NCBI GenBank assembly: GCA_036260255.1
Contig: DATAAF010000088.1
Span: forward strand, 1-64,000
DNA from: DASZJY01 sp036260255
GTDB taxonomy: Bacteria; Actinomycetota; Acidimicrobiia; Acidimicrobiales; AC-14
Direction of reading: 5' to 3'
Length of the DNA: 64,000 nt
The notes under the pieces are model-generated. The model worked only from the letters and a program-made list of their open reading frames with translations, was not told the origin of the DNA and made no database searches. This document shows positions 16,215-24,061 of the stretch, one piece after another; positions within the stretch are counted from its first letter, which is position 1, and every line of letters begins with the position of its first letter. The position numbers were made by a program, and so were the translations under genes.

Positions 16215-16381
16215 CGTCCGCGCCCGAACCTCAAGCGGTCGCGACGTGCAGCCGCTGCGGCAGGGCGATCGAGGGCTGCGCGCTCTGCGAGCAGGAGGCG
16301 TGCGGGCACCTGCTGTGCTACCGCTGCGTCCGCGTCCTGTTCCGCCAGGAGCTCGCCCACCCGCACATCCACGGAGGGTGA
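16211..16381 (+). CDS. Small cysteine-rich zinc-binding protein
   Basis: 56 residues from ATG 16211, overlapping the rhodanese-CBS stop (ATGA). It holds CSRCG, CALC, EACGHLLCYRC and a terminal HPHIH, enough Cys/His ligands for two zinc sites in a RING- or zinc-ribbon-like arrangement. Such mini-proteins bind protein or nucleic acid partners. The tight coupling suggests it works with the rhodanese-CBS product. Confidence 0.65.
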   Translation: MTSAPEPQAVATCSRCGRAIEGCALCEQEACGHLLCYRCVRVLFRQELAHPHIHGG

Positions 16382-16412
16382 GGTGTCAACCAACGCGGTC
16401 TAGTGTCGGGTG

Positions 16413-16904
16413 GTGCCCGCGGTAGGAAAGCTCGAGGACTGGCAGCTGGCGGCGTGGCGGCAGCTGCAGCGGATGCATTTTCAGCTGACCGCCAAGCTCA
16501 GCCGGGAGCTCGCGGCTCAGACCGGTCTGTCGTACCAGGACTACCTGGTGCTCTTCGTGCTCCGCGACCGCCCCGAGCACCGGATGCGAGCGTTCGAGCT
16601 GGGCAACGAGCTGGCGTGGGAGAAGAGCCGCCTGTCCCACCACGTCGCCCGCATGGAGCAGCGGGGCCTCGTCCGGCGGGAGAAGTGCGCGACCGACCAC
16701 CGGGGAGCGTTCGTCGTCCTCACCGCCAGGGGGCGCAAGGCCATCGAAGTGGCCGCCCCGCTGCACGAGAGCAACGTCCGCCGCCACTTCGTCGACCTGG
16801 TCGCCCCCGACGAGCTGCGCACCCTGAGCGAGGCGGCCCGCCGGGTGCTCGAGAAGCTCGCCGCCGACGACGCCGGTCCCCGCGGCGGGACGGACGCCGG
16901 GTGA
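16413..16904 (+). CDS. MarR-family transcriptional regulator
   Basis: 163 residues. The winged helix reads GLSYQDYLVLFVLRDRPEHRMRAFELGNELAWEKSRLSHHVARMEQRGLVRREKC, then the wing DHRGAFVVLTARGRKAIEVAAP, flanked by dimerisation helices. GTG codons occur at 16410 and 16413; the second lies 6 nt after a TAGTGT box (16401-16406), matching other leaderless starts here. Its stop overlaps the next gene's start (GTGA at 16901), so it probably controls its own two-gene operon. Confidence 0.9.
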   Translation: MPAVGKLEDWQLAAWRQLQRMHFQLTAKLSRELAAQTGLSYQDYLVLFVLRDRPEHRMRAFELGNELAWEKSRLSHHVARMEQRGLVRREKCATDHRGAFVVLTARGRKAIEVAAPLHESNVRRHFVDLVAPDELRTLSEAARRVLEKLAADDAGPRGGTDAG

Positions 16905-18292
16905 GCGGTCGGCCCGGCGCCGCCGACCCAGTCGGCGACGCCGTCGCCGACGCCCTCAGGGACATGCTCTTCGGGGCGTCGGTCGAGATCGCCTACACCC
17001 TTCGTGGTTCGGAGCCCCCACCGGTCGAGAAGCGCCCCGGCACGGCCGCGGCCACCGGTCCGTGCCCCGGTGGTCGGCAGGCCACCGTGGTCGTGCGGCT
17101 GGGCGAGCGCGCCGCCCGGTTGATCAGCCCGGGCACACCGAGCTCCCTGGGCGAGCTTCTCGACACGCTGCCGGGAGCCGCCCTCCGGGCGGTCGACCAG
17201 CTCCGCACCGCCACGGACGACGACCGCCCGGCGGCGCCGGCGCTGCGCCGCGCCGTCCGGGACACGCTCGCCGCCGAGGTCCTCGGGAGCTACCTCGCAG
17301 CGCGGTTGGGTGCGCCCGCCAGCGGGCACCTGGTGGCGGAGACGGTCGAGTACCTCATCGAGCTCAGTGGCACCCGCGTGGAGGCCCACGGTCTCACGCA
17401 CGGCGTCGTGGTCTCCGACGTCCTGGACCACCCGCCGAGGATCCCGCTCCATTACCCCGAGGACCTCCGGGCGGTGAAGCGGGCGCCCCTGCTCTTCGAC
17501 GGGCGGCGCTCGGTCCTCGTCGTGGACCCCCAGGGCTGCGCCCGGACGGAGCTGCAACGCCACCGGCTCGGCCGCCTGGGCGGCGAGCCGACGCTGGCGC
17601 CGACGAGCGACGGCTGGTCCGACAGCGGGTCGCTGGTCGCCGAGGTCACCCGCGTCATCGGCGGGGTGGGGTTCTACGTCCGTGCCGACCGCACCATCTG
17701 GACCTTCGTCGACGGTCAGCCTCTCGTGGTACGGCGGGGCGAGCACTGGACCGCGTTCCCGCTCGAGCTGGCGGCGGCGATCGCCAACATGATCGGGGGT
17801 GGGCGGGCCGCCGCGCTGGTGGCCCGGGCCGCGTTCACCATCTCGGCCCAACCCCACGGTGCCATCCTCGCCATCGTCGACGAGCCCGGTGCGGTGGACG
17901 ACGTCGTCTCCCTGAAGGACCGCTACGACCTCCGCGGCGACATCGACCCGTCCGCCCGGCGACCGGAGACGCGCCTTCACCACCTGATCGACGCCGAGGA
18001 CCTCGACGAGCACACGCTTGCCCGGTTGGCCACGCTCGACGGAGCGACGATCCTCGACCGCGACGGCAACCTGGTGGCCTACGGGGCCATCGTCACCACC
18101 GCCGACAGCGAGCACGAGGGGGCCCGCACGGCGGCCGCCCGAACCCTTTCGGAGACGGCGATCGTCGTGCTCAAGGTGTCCGTCGACGGCGACATCACCG
18201 TGTTCCAGTCGGGCGCCCTGGTCACGACGCTCCTCGGCCACCCCGCCCACGTCGAAAGGGGAGGGGCGGCGCGAGATCACGGCGACGCCTGA
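16901..18292 (+). CDS. Diadenylate cyclase-like (DisA_N/DAC domain) protein
   Basis: 463 residues starting with GTG at 16901, coupled to marR. The C-terminal 110 residues resemble the DAC domain that makes cyclic di-AMP: LDGATILDRDGNLVAYGAIV keeps the DGA motif (380-382) and the following strand, and TAIVVLKVSVDGDITVFQSG matches the last strands. The usual RHR motif is not visible; at its place is GARTAAARTLSE. The N-terminal 330 residues (an oligomerising or sensing region with LHYPEDLRAVKRAPLLFDGRRSVLVVD) are not recognised. It may make c-di-AMP weakly, or be an inactive relative. Confidence 0.65.
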   Translation: MSGRPGAADPVGDAVADALRDMLFGASVEIAYTLRGSEPPPVEKRPGTAAATGPCPGGRQATVVVRLGERAARLISPGTPSSLGELLDTLPGAALRAVDQLRTATDDDRPAAPALRRAVRDTLAAEVLGSYLAARLGAPASGHLVAETVEYLIELSGTRVEAHGLTHGVVVSDVLDHPPRIPLHYPEDLRAVKRAPLLFDGRRSVLVVDPQGCARTELQRHRLGRLGGEPTLAPTSDGWSDSGSLVAEVTRVIGGVGFYVRADRTIWTFVDGQPLVVRRGEHWTAFPLELAAAIANMIGGGRAAALVARAAFTISAQPHGAILAIVDEPGAVDDVVSLKDRYDLRGDIDPSARRPETRLHHLIDAEDLDEHTLARLATLDGATILDRDGNLVAYGAIVTTADSEHEGARTAAARTLSETAIVVLKVSVDGDITVFQSGALVTTLLGHPAHVERGGAARDHGDA

Positions 18293-18343
18293 TCGCCCTA
18301 GTCACCGCCGCGCCACCGCCGCCTGCGCGTGCCGGCACGATGC

Positions 18344-18373
18344 CGGGGCCGGAGAGCGGCGTCTCCGGCCCCG
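18344..18373. terminator. Bidirectional hairpin terminator
   Basis: A 12-bp perfect stem (CGGGGCCGGAGA with TCTCCGGCCCCG) around GCGGCG lies between the convergent ends of the cyclase-like gene (18292) and the VCBS-repeat gene (18390). Confidence 0.65.
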
Positions 18374-18389
18374 ACTCGTGCCGATGGTG

Positions 18390-20489
18390 TCAGCGGGAGG
18401 TGATCTGGATGGTGGTGACGACCGGATCGAACGAGGCCTCGGTCACCTTCAATTGGTAGCTGCCGGGGGTCAAGTCGGCACCGTTGCACATGGCCGTTGG
18501 CGTGGTGCAGAACTGGCTGTTCCGGGTGGCGAGCGTGAACACGTACTGACCGCTGGCCGGGTCGAAGCGCATGTCGTCGCCCTCGTCGGCGGCGAGGTCG
18601 AGCCCGAGGTCCGTTGCCGTGCCGGTGACAGTGTCGCTGAGCTTGGTGAGGTCGACGTCCGGACGAAGCGTGCCGACGGGAGTGCCCTGGCAGTCCGTCA
18701 CTTCGATCTTGACGGGAACCTTGCGGCCCAGCTGGAACGTGCTCGAGCCGTCCATGCTGACGGGCGCCAGGAAGCCCGTGCGGTTGAAGAGAAGGGAGAC
18801 GGCCCCCGGCGCCGACACTGCGGCCTGCCCGCCGTCGTCGTCGGTCGCCTGTACGCCGATGGTGTACCGGCCGGCGGCGTAGCGATGGGCGCCGTCGAAG
18901 CGGGAGCCCGTGAAGCCCTCGGGTGGCGTCCCGTCCCCCCAGTCGATGCTGCCGCGGTGGGCGTCGTTGACCCCGGGGTCGGCGACGGTGAACGACAGCC
19001 GGACGTCGTTGCCACCCAGGCACGCCGCCTGCCCGCCGGTGACGGCCAGGCCCTCGATCTTCGGCGAGGCGTTGGTCACCGTGACCAGAACTTCGTCGGC
19101 CACCTTCTGGAAGTCGCGGGCGGCGGTTATGGTCGCCCGATAGGTGCCGTCGTCGGTGCACGTGAGGGTGGTCGCGGCGGCCCGGGAGTCGGAGAAGGTG
19201 CAGCTGGCACCGGCGTCCGTACCCGACTCGGTCGCGACCCTCCAGGCGACCGCGGCCCCTTCTGTCGCCGTGCCCGCGAGGGAGATCGGCGAGCCCTCCG
19301 CCCCGCTCACGTCGGGGCCGGCCGAAGCCGTCAGCGGGGGTGTCCGGTTGAGGAAGGTCCCCACCTGGTCGTCGTCGGTGGCCGTCACCGCCAGGTCGAG
19401 CCTCGTGTCACCGTCGAGGTGGGCCACGGCCACCCCCCTGGGATCGGTGCCCGCGGTGAACCTCGGACCGGTCGACAGGTGACCGGTGCCGTCATTGAGC
19501 AGGACGGTCACGAAGTCGTCGGTTCCCGAGTCGAACTCGTCGCCCCGGGAGACGACGACCAGGTCCATGTCGCCATCGCCGTCGAGGTCGCCGCCGTCGA
19601 CGTCCTGGGGCCGGGCCAGGCTGACGGGCTGGCCGATCACCGCGAACTGGGCGCTCCCCTGGTTCAGCAAGACCTGGGCGCCTCCGCCGCCGTCGGCGAA
19701 GGCCAGGTCGAGGCGCCCGTCGCCGTCGAAATGGGCGAAGACCGGCGACGAGGTCTTGGCCTCGAAGGACTCGAACTCCTGGCGGACGACCAGGAGGCCG
19801 GCGTTGTTCACCAAGATGTGGGTGCGACCGCTGCCGGTGGCCACCAGGTCCTCGTCGCCGTCGCCGTCCAGGTCGGCGGCGCCAAGGAAGCGGGGCGTGG
19901 CGACGGGGAACTTGATCGGCGAACCGAAGCCACGGGCGCCGTCGTTGCGCAGTACGAAGATGGCGTTCTCCGACGGGTTCGCCACCGCCAGGTCGGGGAG
20001 CCCGTCGTCGTTCAAGTCGAGAGGGGCGACCCCCCGGGGTGCCTCTCCGGCCCGGAAGCCGTGCTGCTCGAAGCGTCCGGTGCCGTCGCCGAACAGGACC
20101 TCGACCTCGAGGTCGTCGGCCACCGCCGTGATGTCGACGTGGCCGTCGCGGTCGAAGTCGGCCAGCTTCACCTCGTGGGGCCCGACCACGACGCCGCCCA
20201 GAGACTCGAGGCGGCGGTTCCCGAGGGCGCCCTGACCGTCGTTGAAGAGCACGCTCACGCCGCCGCCGAGCTCGGTGATGTTGCCTACAGCCACATCGAC
20301 GTCGCCGTCCTCGTCGAAGTCGGCCGCCACCGCGTCTGTCGGTCCGTCACCCGAGTCGAAGGATCCGTGGCGAACGAAAGTGACGGCCGCCGAAGCCGTG
20401 GTGGCCGGAGCAACCAGGCCGACGACGACGAGGCCGGGCAGCCCCAGCCCGATCAGCGCTGCTCTCGCCCATCTCGTGATCCTGTTCAT
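18390..20489 (-). CDS. Secreted VCBS/FG-GAP repeat protein with C-terminal Ig-like domains
   Basis: 699 residues. A signal peptide (MNRITRWARAALIGLGLPGL, cleavage after ASA) precedes six to seven FG-GAP/VCBS repeats. Each has a calcium-loop motif: DFDEDGDVDVAVGN, DFDRDGHVDITAV, DLNDDGLPDLAVAN, DLDGDGDEDLVATG, HFDGDGRLDLAFA, DLDGDGDMDLVVVS, HLDGDTRLDLAVT. Together they form a beta-propeller. Two Ig/PKD-like domains follow (about residues 375-560), then a C-terminal domain with conserved Cys. ATG at 20489 has a very strong AAGGAGG site. Likely an extracellular calcium-binding adhesion or carbohydrate protein; no enzyme domain is seen. Confidence 0.87.
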   Translation of the reverse strand: MNRITRWARAALIGLGLPGLVVVGLVAPATTASAAVTFVRHGSFDSGDGPTDAVAADFDEDGDVDVAVGNITELGGGVSVLFNDGQGALGNRRLESLGGVVVGPHEVKLADFDRDGHVDITAVADDLEVEVLFGDGTGRFEQHGFRAGEAPRGVAPLDLNDDGLPDLAVANPSENAIFVLRNDGARGFGSPIKFPVATPRFLGAADLDGDGDEDLVATGSGRTHILVNNAGLLVVRQEFESFEAKTSSPVFAHFDGDGRLDLAFADGGGGAQVLLNQGSAQFAVIGQPVSLARPQDVDGGDLDGDGDMDLVVVSRGDEFDSGTDDFVTVLLNDGTGHLSTGPRFTAGTDPRGVAVAHLDGDTRLDLAVTATDDDQVGTFLNRTPPLTASAGPDVSGAEGSPISLAGTATEGAAVAWRVATESGTDAGASCTFSDSRAAATTLTCTDDGTYRATITAARDFQKVADEVLVTVTNASPKIEGLAVTGGQAACLGGNDVRLSFTVADPGVNDAHRGSIDWGDGTPPEGFTGSRFDGAHRYAAGRYTIGVQATDDDGGQAAVSAPGAVSLLFNRTGFLAPVSMDGSSTFQLGRKVPVKIEVTDCQGTPVGTLRPDVDLTKLSDTVTGTATDLGLDLAADEGDDMRFDPASGQYVFTLATRNSQFCTTPTAMCNGADLTPGSYQLKVTEASFDPVVTTIQITSR

Positions 20490-20797
20490 CGTTGGTCCTC
20501 CTTCTTCTCGGACGCGTTCCGAGTCCGCAGGTCCATCCCGCCAGCGCGAGTGGCGTGCCAGTCGCCGGCCTGGCAGGGAACGAACTTCGACGAGCGTGAC
20601 GGTCGGGACCGCGGCCGGCCATCGGTGCCGAGTACGCATTCCCGAGCCCCGAGTACCGATTTCTGGCGGCTAGTGCTTCCCGGGCCTCCGAGGCGCGGCG
20701 ACCGTGCAGGCGCTGATGGAAGGCGAATCGGTCGTGGACAGCTCCCAGTACGCCGCCACCGTGTGCCCCCGTCTCGACGTACGGAACGCCCTGACGC
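20490..20797. other. Intergenic region between VCBS gene and LuxR regulator
   Basis: About 308 bp. It holds the leader and ribosome site of the VCBS gene. On the minus strand, directly after the regulator's stop, a short open stretch (20670-20800) encodes a peptide with RGHTVAAYWELSTTDS and no standard start codon. It may be a gene fragment; I do not recognise it. Confidence 0.35.
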
Positions 20798-23695
20798 TCA
20801 GGGGGAAGGGACGGCCCTGCGCGCGTCCGCGATCAGCGCGGCCACGGCGGTGCGGGACGAGACGCCCAGCTTGGCCAGGATGTGGGCGACGTGCGACTCC
20901 ACCGTCCGCTCGCTGACGAAGAGCTTGGCGGCGATCTCCCGGTTGGTCATCCCCTCGTAGATCAACTCGGCGATCTCGGCCTCGCGGCGGCTGAGCCCCG
21001 GGAGCGGGCCTCGGTCCTCCACTCGGCCCGGTGCCGGCACGCGGTGGCCGAGGCGGCGGAGCACGGCCGCTGCCTCTCCGGCGAGGTGCACCGCGCCACA
21101 CACCGAGAGCTCCTCCGCCGCCGTCACCAGCTCTGCGACAGCCGGCTCGCGGTCGCTCGAGGCGGCAAGGGCGCGACCGGCGAGCACGCGGGCCCGGGCC
21201 GCGTCGAGGCGGGCACCAACCCCCTCGGCGGCTCGAGCCGAGGCCCGGGCGTGATCTACGGCGAGGGCGTGGTCGCCCCGTTCGAGCGCCACTTCGGCCG
21301 AAGCCCTCCGGGCGAAGATGTCGGCGAAGGGCAGTCCCAGCCTTTCGGCGAACGACTCCGCCCGCCGAGCCCACTCCTCGGCCTCGACGAGCCGGCCCCG
21401 GCCGAGCTCGGCGCGGGTGAGGATCTCGTAGCAGAGACACTTGATCGAGGGAGCCACCAGCGGCAGGTCAGGACCACCGACCCGTTGCAGGATGACCTCC
21501 GCGGCGCGGCCGGGCTCGCCCCTCTCGATGATCGAGGCCGCCACCGTCCACCCGGCCGCCGCCGAGATGACGCTGCGCTCCAGGCGCGGCGCCAGCGTCA
21601 GGCTCTCCTCGGCCGCCTTGCCCGCCTCCGCGGTGTGGCCGGCCAGGGCCGCGATCCAGGACTGCAGCCCGAGCGCGAACGAAAGCTCTTGGGCGTTGCC
21701 GGTCAGGCGGGAGGACTCCGAAGCCCGTTCCGCCAGCTCGAGCGCCTCCGCCAGCCGGCCCTGTGCGCTCGTGGCCCACGCGAGGGCGGTGGTCATGAGC
21801 TTCAGCAGCGCCCCCTGGCCGGTCGACCGGGCCAGCGCCAGGCCGCGGGTCACGTGACGTTCGGCCTCCGAGAAGCGGCCCATGAGCACCGAGCAGTAAC
21901 CGAGGTGCATGGCCGTGTCGAGCCGGCTGGCCAGCTCGTCGTCGGGCAGGGCGACGAACAGCTCGGTGGCCTCGGCCAGGTGCTGTGTCGCCCCTGTGAT
22001 GTCGCCCTCGCAACACTCGGCGTAGGCCAGGTGAAGCGTCGCGGCGGCAATGAGGAGCCGGTCGCCGATGTCGCTGGCCAGTGCCAGCCCCCCCATGGCC
22101 CACGTGCGCATGCCGTCGAAGTCGGACATCCACAAACCGTCGGCCGACAGCTCGAGGTGGAGCGTGACCGCATCCGGCGACCGGGCGTCGGACAGCTCCT
22201 CGAGCGCTCGTCGCAACCGGTTGCGGGCCTCGACGTGGAGCCCGAGGAGGTGCTCGACGGCCGCGCACACCGCGGTGAGCCGCACGTGGAGCGAGGTCTG
22301 GTCGGGCGGGATCAGCGCCAGGGTCTCCAGCAAGGCCTCTCGGGCCTCTTCCAGCCGGCCCGATGCCCCGAGGGCCGTGGCCCTGGCCGCCAGGAGCTGG
22401 ATCCGGCGGGCCGCTTCTCGCTCGCCCTCCGGCAGGAGGCGGATGGCGGCGGCGAACCACTCGGCGGCGGTCACCGGGGCGTGGACCGCGACCGACTCGC
22501 CCGCCTGGCTCAGAAGGCTCACTGCCTCGAGGTCACCGGTCCGCGCCGACCGCGCCACGTGATGGGCGCGAGCCGCCGCTGGTGCACCCCGGGCGGCGAG
22601 CGCGTCGGCCGCCCGGCGATGGGCGGCGAGTCTCCACCCGCGCCCGGCCGAGGTGTAGACAGCGCGCCGCACGATGGGGTGGCGGAACCGGAAACGGCGA
22701 GGGACGCCAGTGGGCTGAAGGAGGCCGGCGTCGAAGAGCTCGTCCAGCGGCTCGAGGACCTCCTCCTCATCGAGCTCTGCGATCTCGGCGGCCAGATCGA
22801 GCTCGAAGGGGTCGCCCGCGACGGCGCCGGCGCGCAGCACGAGGGTGGCCTGGGACGAGAGCAATGCGAGCTCCTGGGAGATGACCGCGACGACGCCCGC
22901 CGGCACCTCTTCGACGATGACTGCCGCCTCCTGCTCGGAGCCGGCGCGGTGACGTCCCGTCCGCAGCAGCTCCTCGAGGAAGAAGGGGTTCCCGCCGCTT
23001 TCCCGGTAGAGCGCTTGCCGCTGGGCGGCGTCCACGCCCGCGCCCATGAGCGCTTCGGCCTCCCCGCTCGTGAGGGGACCGAGCTCGAGACGGGTGACCG
23101 CCCCCTCCCGGGTCGCCGCGTCGAGGACCAGGTGTAGCCGGGTCGGGGCCTGGTGCGGGCGAAGGGCAAGAAGGAAGAGCACCGGCGCGGCCGGTGGGTG
23201 ACGGAGCAGGTAGGAGAGGAGCTCCACCGAGGCGGGATCGGCCCAGTGCAGGTCGTCGAGAGCGAGGACCAGGGGGCGCCGGGCGGCCAGCAGCTCGATG
23301 AGGGCGCGCACGGCCCTGAACGCCCGGTACCGCTCCTCCTGGAGCATGTCGGTCCCCCCGCCGGGTGGACCGACGGACGGAAGCACGGCGGCGAGGTGGA
23401 CGAGGGTGTCCGAGGGAAGGTCGTCGAGAACGGGACCCAGGCCGGCGACGTAGGCGTCGAGGGCGTCGGCCACCACCCCGAAGGGCAGGTCGCGCTCCAG
23501 CTCACCACCCCGGCCCCCCAAGGCCAGGTAGCCGCGGGTTTCCGCCTCCCTCGTCAGCTCGGCGAGTAGGCGGGTCTTGCCGATTCCCGGCTGCCCGAGC
23601 ACCGCCAGGAACGCCGGGGAGCCACTGCGCAGCGCGTCGAGGGCCTCCTCCCCGAGGCGAAGTTCGTTCTCCCGACCGACAAGCTCGCTCCCCAC
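20798..23695 (-). CDS. Large ATP-binding LuxR-family regulator (LAL)
   Basis: 965 residues. N-terminal AAA-type ATPase with Walker A GQPGIGKT and Walker B LVLALDDLHWAD. A long alpha-helical TPR-like sensor region fills the middle (about residues 340-880). A C-terminal LuxR helix-turn-helix reads LSRREAEIAELIYEGMTNREIAAKLFVSERTVESHVAHIL. This is the MalT/LAL architecture, where nucleotide and ligand binding drive oligomerisation and activation. GTG start at 23695. It lies directly upstream of the VCBS gene on the same strand, making that gene a candidate target. Confidence 0.92.
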   Translation of the reverse strand: MGSELVGRENELRLGEEALDALRSGSPAFLAVLGQPGIGKTRLLAELTREAETRGYLALGGRGGELERDLPFGVVADALDAYVAGLGPVLDDLPSDTLVHLAAVLPSVGPPGGGTDMLQEERYRAFRAVRALIELLAARRPLVLALDDLHWADPASVELLSYLLRHPPAAPVLFLLALRPHQAPTRLHLVLDAATREGAVTRLELGPLTSGEAEALMGAGVDAAQRQALYRESGGNPFFLEELLRTGRHRAGSEQEAAVIVEEVPAGVVAVISQELALLSSQATLVLRAGAVAGDPFELDLAAEIAELDEEEVLEPLDELFDAGLLQPTGVPRRFRFRHPIVRRAVYTSAGRGWRLAAHRRAADALAARGAPAAARAHHVARSARTGDLEAVSLLSQAGESVAVHAPVTAAEWFAAAIRLLPEGEREAARRIQLLAARATALGASGRLEEAREALLETLALIPPDQTSLHVRLTAVCAAVEHLLGLHVEARNRLRRALEELSDARSPDAVTLHLELSADGLWMSDFDGMRTWAMGGLALASDIGDRLLIAAATLHLAYAECCEGDITGATQHLAEATELFVALPDDELASRLDTAMHLGYCSVLMGRFSEAERHVTRGLALARSTGQGALLKLMTTALAWATSAQGRLAEALELAERASESSRLTGNAQELSFALGLQSWIAALAGHTAEAGKAAEESLTLAPRLERSVISAAAGWTVAASIIERGEPGRAAEVILQRVGGPDLPLVAPSIKCLCYEILTRAELGRGRLVEAEEWARRAESFAERLGLPFADIFARRASAEVALERGDHALAVDHARASARAAEGVGARLDAARARVLAGRALAASSDREPAVAELVTAAEELSVCGAVHLAGEAAAVLRRLGHRVPAPGRVEDRGPLPGLSRREAEIAELIYEGMTNREIAAKLFVSERTVESHVAHILAKLGVSSRTAVAALIADARRAVPSP

Positions 23696-23805
23696 CCTCG
23701 GACGGGAATTCTAAGCGTCCACGGATACGGCGCTGGCGGGTGGCTCCCGAAAATCAGTACCTGGCACCGATGCACCTGGGAGGCGGCCGTCCGCAGACTC
23801 GGTCC

Positions 23806-24048
23806 GTGCGCACCTACCTGCTCTGCCACCGCCACCGCCCGTCTGAGTGCCGCATCGTATTCGCCGCCTGGAAGGGCTTCGACAGCCCCCTACGACGCAG
23901 CCCCGTGCTGGCGTCGTGCGACTGCGGCGACCACGCCATGTGGTGGACCGCCCGTGCGATCGACCAAGACACGGCCCTCGGTCAACTCCCGCCCTACGTC
24001 GCCACCCGAACCGAGGCGGTCGAGGTCAGCGAGCTGACGATCCAGTGA
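23806..24048 (+). CDS. Conserved small protein of unknown function
   Basis: 80 residues from GTG 23806. The sequence (YLLCHRHRPSECRIVFAAWKGF, then ASCDCGDHAMWWTARAID, then PPYVATRTEAVEVSELTIQ) resembles a family of about 80-residue proteins I recall from actinobacteria but cannot name. Several Cys/His residues could bind a metal. It is 13 nt before the large secreted protein and shares its strand, so it is likely cotranscribed. Confidence 0.6.
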   Translation: MRTYLLCHRHRPSECRIVFAAWKGFDSPLRRSPVLASCDCGDHAMWWTARAIDQDTALGQLPPYVATRTEAVEVSELTIQ

Positions 24049-24061
24049 GAGGAGGCACTGA

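Noticed and set aside
20704..20916. 70-codon plus-strand frame downstream of the VCBS gene
   Set aside because: Mostly antisense to the LuxR regulator's end, no ribosome site, Arg/Pro-rich shadow composition.
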